Origin: Candidatus Poribacteria bacterium
Lineage (GTDB): Bacteria > Poribacteria > WGA-4E > UBA9662
Direction: 5' to 3'
Assembly (NCBI GenBank): GCA_002709695.1
Contig: PAQF01000044.1
Location: 1 to 38,937 of the forward strand
DNA length: 38,937 bases
Within the stretch, counting starts at the first letter, position 1, and the number at the start of each line of letters is the position of its first letter. Position numbers and translations under genes: made by a program. Below the pieces are notes generated by a model that did not search any database, was not told where the DNA came from, and was given only the letters and a program-made list of their open reading frames with translations. Of the stretch, positions 35,601 through 38,937 are shown one piece after another.

Positions 35601-36557
35601 GATCCTGATTATCCTTCGGTAGCTGGACGTGGTGCATCAGTCTCAGTTACAGCAAAGATGTCTGATGCGGGCCAAGGTGTTGATCTAGCTAGATCGTCAA
35701 TTCGAGTTCGTTCTCCAAATGGAGATGAAGTTGCTGGAGATGTTGTGCATAATGGTTTAGATCAAGTTACTTTTAAATCTGCCGGTTTGCTGACAAATGA
35801 AGGAATGTATAAAATTACTATTACCAGTTCAGGCCTTGATCCTGAGAACCTCGGCTTTCAACCTACAACTACGCTTGCTACAGAATTTCTCTATGAGATA
35901 ACCCCACCAGTTGTTCAATTGACCGATCGAGGTGAAACAGAAGTTAAGGACGATCCACTCAGACTCGGTGGTACAGCCGTTGATTCACCACAAAATAGTA
36001 TTCCTGCTTCTGGAGTTGTCAGTGTGGAAATTGTAGGGAAAACTCCAGAAGGTGAAAACATCGACCCTGTTTTGGCAGAGGATGTCAGTCAAGGAAGCCA
36101 AGAGCCGTGGAGCCTTTGGGAAATTGATTATCTTCCTCCAACTTCTGGTGAATATGTTCTCAATATTCGTGTTACGGACCGGGCAGGAAACGCCGAGGTT
36201 TATGAAGAATTAACTGTTGATTTCACTGTTTCTCTTGGATTTAAAGGCGAAACTTATTGTTGGCCTAATCCACTCAAGAAATCTCAGGGGGACATAGCCC
36301 ATATCTCTTTCGATCCTAATGTCTCAAACAATGAGACTGTTGATATTATCCTGAGTGTCTATGATTTTTCCGGTTACTTGGTCTATCAAAAAGATTATCC
36401 TAGAATGCAAGCAGGACGTACTGATCAAGTTGTAACATGGAATCTCAAAAATGATTCAAATAGGAGTGTTGCTCGGGGAATATACATCTTCCGCTTGGAA
36501 GCAATTCGTGGAGACGATAATGCAAATGTTATTGGTAAGATTCTTGTGGTTGAATAG
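29619..36557 (+). CDS. giant exported Ig-like repeat surface protein with FlgD/T9SS-like C-terminal domain
   Basis: A 2312-residue protein. After a signal peptide (hydrophobic core about residues 19-35, cleavage near VWGQ) come two modules opening with FSPNGDG (residues 57-63 and 195-201), as in FlgD-like and gliding-motility-associated domains. From residue 290 to about 2097, some 17 Ig-like repeats of about 106 residues follow, most ending in the pattern DGSxDGxYxIxVxxxDxAGN and then YDTxxP. A different Ig-like module precedes a final domain from about residue 2208, with WPNPL and ending ARGIYIFRLEA...GKILVVE, the FlgD/type IX secretion C-terminal type. It has no catalytic motif; adhesion or surface-layer function is the likely role. 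The start is TTG at 29619, supported by AGGGGG six bases upstream. A PorV-like gene follows. Confidence 0.9.
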   Translation: MSVFGILKPQELRIHNAICFCVMIFILIICNQFVWGQQKGFQVNPQAIDNMDGDSVFSPNGDGVQDKLLIVLTMDGTTGEYRIIIDVHSPGGVGQPDGNFEPDDDWMVMGDFGPGPPNSAEKRIIIHEWDGKNHHSSQDATLRQLQDGAYEIQIEIDFFRNDEFTPPTPEHTVKLTSVIDTKSPQTSANLSRAQFSPNGDGRRDLNTISYSIAEDLTVLELEFANLTNRPPISLTDLTSGNHTFLWNGKDGLNQTITDGTHTLQLKATDRGGNTLTSPVGQIQLDTESPVIAQISPANSSYQKTAIGQIAVNFESDSGSSINFDETLLTLKNSSDINIAGSLESSGNQLRFLFANQLDTVDENDVYTATITGVDLAGNKTQTSSTFTFDTVVPAITKIKVNDSAATSGVKAQVNYVEAILQDSVGLNLLDTTIRLIRNGGEIAGQQTAINETTIRWVLTTPLAIDGSDDAVYEIPVTAADLAGNTIQRQISFTYDTQKPRLVSISPVDHTNLPVKTITANFNDLNGSGIDFNTTRLILKKDNVLVNGTTVTNGDTLEFQLDEPLDMLDGTQDGKYTVDLKYVDIAGNSQNDIIDLVYDTRLPVLQSTTPSVNTTVSSLTQVMVVLNDQLSGIDLSNTQTTLSHNGIQIGATVRYIGKTTVGLIIAEPISQAGEYVIEVTPVDFAGNVGANTKIPFFFTEATSIIGLEPDVTDPVSELTNITAQITNYVGPKIDFSKSTITLKTADGETVSANPIENNGLEQLQWKILKPLPVDGSVDGSYVLNVSYVDIAGREFSQDFPVIFDTHAPKITDESRPEDRNVLATNQVSVEFEVIDVSSEIDFSSSTVQLLNQDGTSIQGETENNGKDKISFRSALLTSAGTYVLNVTLADIAGNVGVTQQFNYQLEIASPSVASITPANRSKVQDLKQITVELIDGNGAGLDFSSDATSAELRNSSGQLVDSKITNNGIDKITIKIAPELLKNGSDDGEYTVSIQPIDKRGMVGDTRQFAINYDSQNPIISSITSIDTTKNISYFNQPVNRFEAGVTDLGSGLDFSQSSVQILDANSKVVAGTQGHDNNNSFWLQLDQPFTQVGNQDGQYVVRVKATDNAGNSVTENFKLHYDTQPPSTNLNAYPKQISSPIDKISIDFTDPSGVDFSQTSIVLFGPNGNSVTANQTTDGQKAVSIQFDTLETDGSDDGTYQIQVNAVDVAGNASSFVHQFLYSTQKPEIASTIPEDFGVVNELGTVLVNFIDQSGKGINFDQSKVSLLDPKGELVTGRQEIDKSQAVINWVLKQKLPRDGSADGEYTIQISAVDLAKNSVDSKMTFTVDTIVPSLKQVQLDTKKPTELTDQLVVVKETFSSITVVLSDGGTGVDLDGTTVQLVDPQGEVIGVNLISNKSDSITASFSTLYEVGTYKIGISPKDNAENVGHMVEYQFHLDLPLPTVSKIEVGEFPRRIVATLGGSNLNTSSNGSSISVTRTQGSVGGQMTRSSTQVVWSTLQLETDGSDDDIYTITVTPIDVFGRSGVPRIQKHIFDTQEPEIVSITEVDLDQPVSYLSSPISQIAMQIQDLGPAELEISNQKINLKNESGEQISATITNDGNEWVFLTLNQSLVTNGSDDGSYTVTIDLVDKAGNKKQVSHRITYDTLAPTLVSTTPANNSEIREAITVVIANVQDTGNSKIDFAQTTLTLLNQDGTPVNGEFSHDGQSKLTLTADSLKENGTYTIRVELIDRAGNTMTSENHFLYLMHLPSVSSTIPKTSPAEEAFTNESFSQVELKLDSSKSNLSTISLIGPDGKVIPGQQSRSSDRLVYELFQKPEEDGSDDGQYTIVFNPVNSDGGQGDSQNFTFIYDTIVPEIVEDSISMTVVEPGINNSLLELQVTMSDEEPSSSLDWEDDKLAYIQLFRIAADGSKSKVVGVESIDEAANTVSLILTKPLASDGSQDGNYLVQFTAKDQAGNLSKVFEYDFIYDTRPPVIDIAAMTLNEQPLILNANDPDYPSVAGRGASVSVTAKMSDAGQGVDLARSSIRVRSPNGDEVAGDVVHNGLDQVTFKSAGLLTNEGMYKITITSSGLDPENLGFQPTTTLATEFLYEITPPVVQLTDRGETEVKDDPLRLGGTAVDSPQNSIPASGVVSVEIVGKTPEGENIDPVLAEDVSQGSQEPWSLWEIDYLPPTSGEYVLNIRVTDRAGNAEVYEELTVDFTVSLGFKGETYCWPNPLKKSQGDIAHISFDPNVSNNETVDIILSVYDFSGYLVYQKDYPRMQAGRTDQVVTWNLKNDSNRSVARGIYIFRLEAIRGDDNANVIGKILVVE
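30486..35909 (+). repeat. array of about 17 Ig-like protein repeats inside the giant gene
   Basis: The repeats average 319 bases (about 106 residues). They are recognised in protein by a recurring Asp-rich DGSxDG loop, a D-x-A-G-N turn and a closing YDT-x-x-P. At the DNA level the codons for the same motif differ between copies, and some copies (for example numbers 4, 6, 11 and 14) lack the full DGSxDG loop. The array therefore looks old and diverged, not recently expanded. Confidence 0.85.
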
Positions 36558-36653
36558 AAAGTGCCAATTCATTTTTGAAGCAACAAATACCATGAAACTA
36601 GCAAACAAATTAATATTGATAATTGAATGTTCATCATGAGAAGGAAACTTGAA

Positions 36654-37574
36654 TTGAAAAAACGGCTTCTGATTATATGTCTGTTCATTATAGCAACTGC
36701 CGCTTGGTCTGTTGAGATTCATGAAGCAGCGGGAACAACTGCAGCAGCATTTTTAAAAGTTGATAGTGGTACTCGTCCTATGGCCATGGGAGGTGCTTTC
36801 ACAGGTTTAGCCAACGACATTAACACATTATTCTGGAATCCTGCTGGATTAACCTCAATTGAATTCCGTGAGTTTTCAGCCATGCAGAACTTTTCTGTTG
36901 CTGATATTAACTCACAAGCAATCGGCTATGCACAGCGGCTTAATCAAAAGACTGCGTTTGGTATCGGTTTTCAGGGGGCCTTCACACAAATCGAATATCG
37001 TGCTCAACCAACAGATAAACCTGATGACCTGGCAACAGTAGGTGGGTTTGCTACTGGTTTAACACTGGCTTACGAATTAATACCTGAAATATCAATAGGT
37101 GGAACAGCAAAGCTTATCCATCAAAGGCTAAGTGTAGAAAATTCGTTAGGTTTCGCTGGCGATTTTGGCATGGTCTTGCGTCCGATGGGAAATCTGCTGG
37201 GATTAGGTATGTCGCTACAACATGCTGGACTGATTGATACTGAAGAAGACTTACCTATGACAGCACGTGCGGGTATATCCTTTACTCCACTGAACGAGTT
37301 ATCTGTGGCTGGTGATGTTACTTATCCCTTGGTTGGTGATTTTCCCAGCGTACACGCAGGGCTTGAGTATTGGTTTTATGATCTCATCGCTTTTCGAGTT
37401 GGTTATAGCCTGAATCAGGGTGAAAGCCTAAAAAATGGTCCAACAACTGGTATAGGCCTGCGACGAGATGGTAGATCATCTTTAGTCAACACTAACTTCC
37501 AGTTTGATTATGCTCTGGTGCCAAGTGCCGATGTAGGTAACGCACACAGAATTGCTATCCTCGGTCGATTTTAG
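36654..37574 (+). CDS. PorV/PorQ-family outer-membrane beta-barrel protein
   Basis: An outer-membrane protein of about 306 residues related to PorV/PorQ. The mature N-terminus carries the family signature AAAFLKVDSGTRPMAMGGAF and DINTLFWNPAGLT; the rest alternates short amphipathic strands, and the chain ends in IAILGRF with an aromatic last residue, as in barrels. I chose TTG at 36654: AAGGA lies eight bases before it and it opens a standard signal peptide (MKKRLLIICLFIIATAAW). The ATG at 36627 would add nine charged residues to the front. In Bacteroidetes, PorV shuttles type IX cargo at the outer membrane. It follows the giant protein by about 96 bases and its stop directly abuts the next gene's stop. 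Confidence 0.87.
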   Translation: MKKRLLIICLFIIATAAWSVEIHEAAGTTAAAFLKVDSGTRPMAMGGAFTGLANDINTLFWNPAGLTSIEFREFSAMQNFSVADINSQAIGYAQRLNQKTAFGIGFQGAFTQIEYRAQPTDKPDDLATVGGFATGLTLAYELIPEISIGGTAKLIHQRLSVENSLGFAGDFGMVLRPMGNLLGLGMSLQHAGLIDTEEDLPMTARAGISFTPLNELSVAGDVTYPLVGDFPSVHAGLEYWFYDLIAFRVGYSLNQGESLKNGPTTGIGLRRDGRSSLVNTNFQFDYALVPSADVGNAHRIAILGRF

Positions 37575-38627
37575 TTAATCAATAGATACTGCCTCACCAA
37601 TTTCGCTGCTTTTTAGGATTGCTTCCATCATTTTTTGTACGCTCAGGCCGTGTCGGAGAGGGGCCTCACAAGGGATTCCATCTAGTATACATTCAATGAA
37701 ATGGTTGGCAATTCGGTCCCAAGATCCCATCTGTTCCTCTGGTTCCGGTGTCAAGTCATGTGTCTGCCCATCTTCTGTCCGATAGATTGTGAGTGGGCTA
37801 AGTTTTGCTCCCGCTTCTGTGCCGAAGAGTTCCATTTGGAACTCATCAGGTTGGTGTGAAGCCCAAAAACTTTCAACCTGAACACCTATTCCACCTTCAA
37901 AATTAATAAAACCTCCTGCATAGTCATCTGCCTCGAACTGTTGGAAAATCTCTTCTGAATACTCTCGACCGAAACCATACCCTCGACCAAATGGTCCAAA
38001 CTTAGCTCCAGCAGTACCAAGAGCACTTATTGGTTTAGGTGTACCAAGGACCCACCAAACTGCATCAAGAACATGAACTCCCATGTCGCGAAACGCTCCA
38101 CCACCTTTTTTAATGAACCCTAAGTTCCAAGCAGGAATACCATTTCGGCGAACACTGCGTGACCTCGCATAATACAGTTCACCAAAATATCCATTACGCG
38201 CTTGAAGCCCAAGATACCGACAATTATTGTCGAATCGTGTAGAAAGCGACATCATGTTTACAACATTGGCTGATTCGGCTTCTTCTACTATTTGTGCTGC
38301 AGCATCCTCAGAATCTGCCAGTGGTTTAGTGATCAGAACATGCTTCCCATTTCGTACTGCTTCCAAACCGATTGGAACATGCCACTGGTTTGGTGTACCA
38401 ACGAACACAGCATCGATTTCATCGTCGCGACACATTTCCTTATAATCAGTATAAAATTTAACTGGTTCGGGCAGGTCACTTGCGAAAGATTGCATCCGTT
38501 CTTCAACTAAATCACACAAAGCAACAACCTGGCCACGAGGATTATTCGCTAATGCATGGCCATTGGGTTGACCAATTCCCATGCCTACGACTGCAACTCT
38601 TACTGTATCATTTGGCTTTGATGCCAT
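37575..38627 (-). CDS. Gfo/Idh/MocA family oxidoreductase, TKP variant B
   Basis: A 350-residue dehydrogenase, clearly a paralogue of the gene at 23615-24670 (well over half identical by eye). It has the same loop GMGIGQPNG, the same TKP in place of EKP (ITKPLADSEDAA), and the same GGGAFRDMGVHVLDAVWW block. It is probably active on a sugar or polyol. AGGA lies nine bases before the ATG. It is not next to an isomerase or PSD1-type gene, unlike its paralogue, and it converges on the PorV-like gene with no base between the stop codons. It is divergent from a sulfatase gene at the window's right edge. Confidence 0.93.
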   Translation of the reverse strand: MASKPNDTVRVAVVGMGIGQPNGHALANNPRGQVVALCDLVEERMQSFASDLPEPVKFYTDYKEMCRDDEIDAVFVGTPNQWHVPIGLEAVRNGKHVLITKPLADSEDAAAQIVEEAESANVVNMMSLSTRFDNNCRYLGLQARNGYFGELYYARSRSVRRNGIPAWNLGFIKKGGGAFRDMGVHVLDAVWWVLGTPKPISALGTAGAKFGPFGRGYGFGREYSEEIFQQFEADDYAGGFINFEGGIGVQVESFWASHQPDEFQMELFGTEAGAKLSPLTIYRTEDGQTHDLTPEPEEQMGSWDRIANHFIECILDGIPCEAPLRHGLSVQKMMEAILKSSEIGEAVSID

Positions 38628-38784
38628 ATTCTTACATCCTCAAATTCTTTCTTTGTTGTATTTGTAAATTTGTATTCACACCTGAATACCTTGGAAAACG
38701 TTTAGGAATCTACAAGGGATGACGGTAGTTGACATTTCACTAATAGCACTCATCTGATCTGATTGAACTATTAACGGATTTCTG

Positions 38785-38814
38785 TTGGAGAATCTGTGTC
38801 TCTTATCGTATACT
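38785..38814 (+). promoter_or_regulatory. possible promoter for the right-edge sulfatase
   Basis: TTGGAG (38785-38790), an 18-base spacer and TATACT (38809-38814) form a fair sigma70-type promoter. It lies about 75 bases before the ATG at 38888. Confidence 0.45.
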
Positions 38815-38887
38815 TACATGGTTTAGGTGCTTGTGATTTGAAAGTAAATTTAACCTTTAGAAAATGTAATCAATCAGGGAAATAACT

Positions 38888-38937
38888 ATGGCAAAAAAAC
38901 CAAATGTCGTACTCTTCGGAGTCGACTCTTTATTAGC
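38888..38937 (+). CDS. N-terminal start of a second sulfatase (partial)
   Basis: Only the first 16 codons are inside the window. They read MAKKPNVVLFGVDSLL, the typical opening of a formylglycine sulfatase, where the Asp binds the metal. AGGGA precedes the ATG. There is no signal peptide, as in the sulfatase at 2068. The rest of the gene, including the Cys site, lies outside, so the assignment rests on this opening alone. Confidence 0.65.
   Translation, partial: MAKKPNVVLFGVDSLL

Noticed and set aside
30486-35909. The giant repeat array as a CRISPR or DNA-level tandem repeat.
   Set aside because: The repeats are conserved in protein but not in nucleotide sequence, and the unit is about 319 bases of continuous open frame.
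1-38937. tRNA, rRNA, insertion sequences, phage genes, defence systems.
   Set aside because: No cloverleaf-like sequence, transposase, integrase, nuclease or toxin-antitoxin motif was recognised on either strand.

Overview
The window looks like a chromosomal segment of an uncultured marine or sponge-associated bacterium, most probably Candidatus Poribacteria. The basis is gene content and not a search: two phytanoyl-CoA dioxygenase (PhyH) genes, three Gfo/Idh/MocA oxidoreductases, two sulfatases, a PSCyt1/DUF1549/DUF1553 protein and a DUF1501 protein, LamG proteins with a shared C-terminal tail, a 6-bladed NHL propeller, an exported HEAT-repeat protein and a very large Ig-like repeat protein, all in AT-rich DNA. 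Planctomycete or Latescibacteria-like relatives are the main alternatives. I saw no tRNA, rRNA, CRISPR array, insertion sequence or phage gene.

Layout. 1-416 is the end of a membrane protein gene cut by the window edge. 682-3489 (+) holds an Eis-type GNAT acetyltransferase and a cytosolic sulfatase, closed by a terminator. 3546-5543 (-) holds a SAM methyltransferase and an isopenicillin-N-synthase-like oxygenase; a pirin (+) follows, with a clear terminator. 6753-13965 (-) is a run of six same-strand genes downstream of a consensus-like promoter at 13999-14028: tldD, tldE, a two-domain alpha/beta hydrolase, PhyH, a small exported protein and a Gfo/Idh/MocA dehydrogenase. 14166-15499 holds a SixA phosphatase converging on an exported lysozyme-like protein. 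15637-19306 (+) holds a tandem pair of exported LamG proteins and an exported HEAT-repeat protein.

19545-26256 (+) is a planctomycete-style catabolic block: a PSD1-type protein with two CxxCH motifs and an internal LamG domain, a TIM-barrel sugar isomerase/epimerase, a Gfo/Idh/MocA dehydrogenase, and a Tat-exported DUF1501 protein with its own promoter. 26263-28365 (-) is a three-gene unit of a hypothetical protein, a second PhyH and an NHL propeller. purC (+) stands alone with its own promoter and terminator.

29619-37574 (+) encodes a 2312-residue exported protein with two FSPNGDG-type N-terminal modules, about 17 Ig-like repeats of about 106 residues and a FlgD/type-IX-secretion-like C-terminal domain. 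Directly after it comes a PorV/PorQ-family outer-membrane barrel protein. This pair is the most interesting candidate system here. A second Gfo/Idh/MocA gene, closely paralogous to the one at 23615, converges on it with no bases between the stop codons. The right edge cuts a second sulfatase.

Taken together the genes suggest a heterotroph that degrades sulfated or otherwise modified glycans and small molecules and displays large eukaryote-like repeat proteins on its surface. That picture is inferred from families and neighbourhood only.
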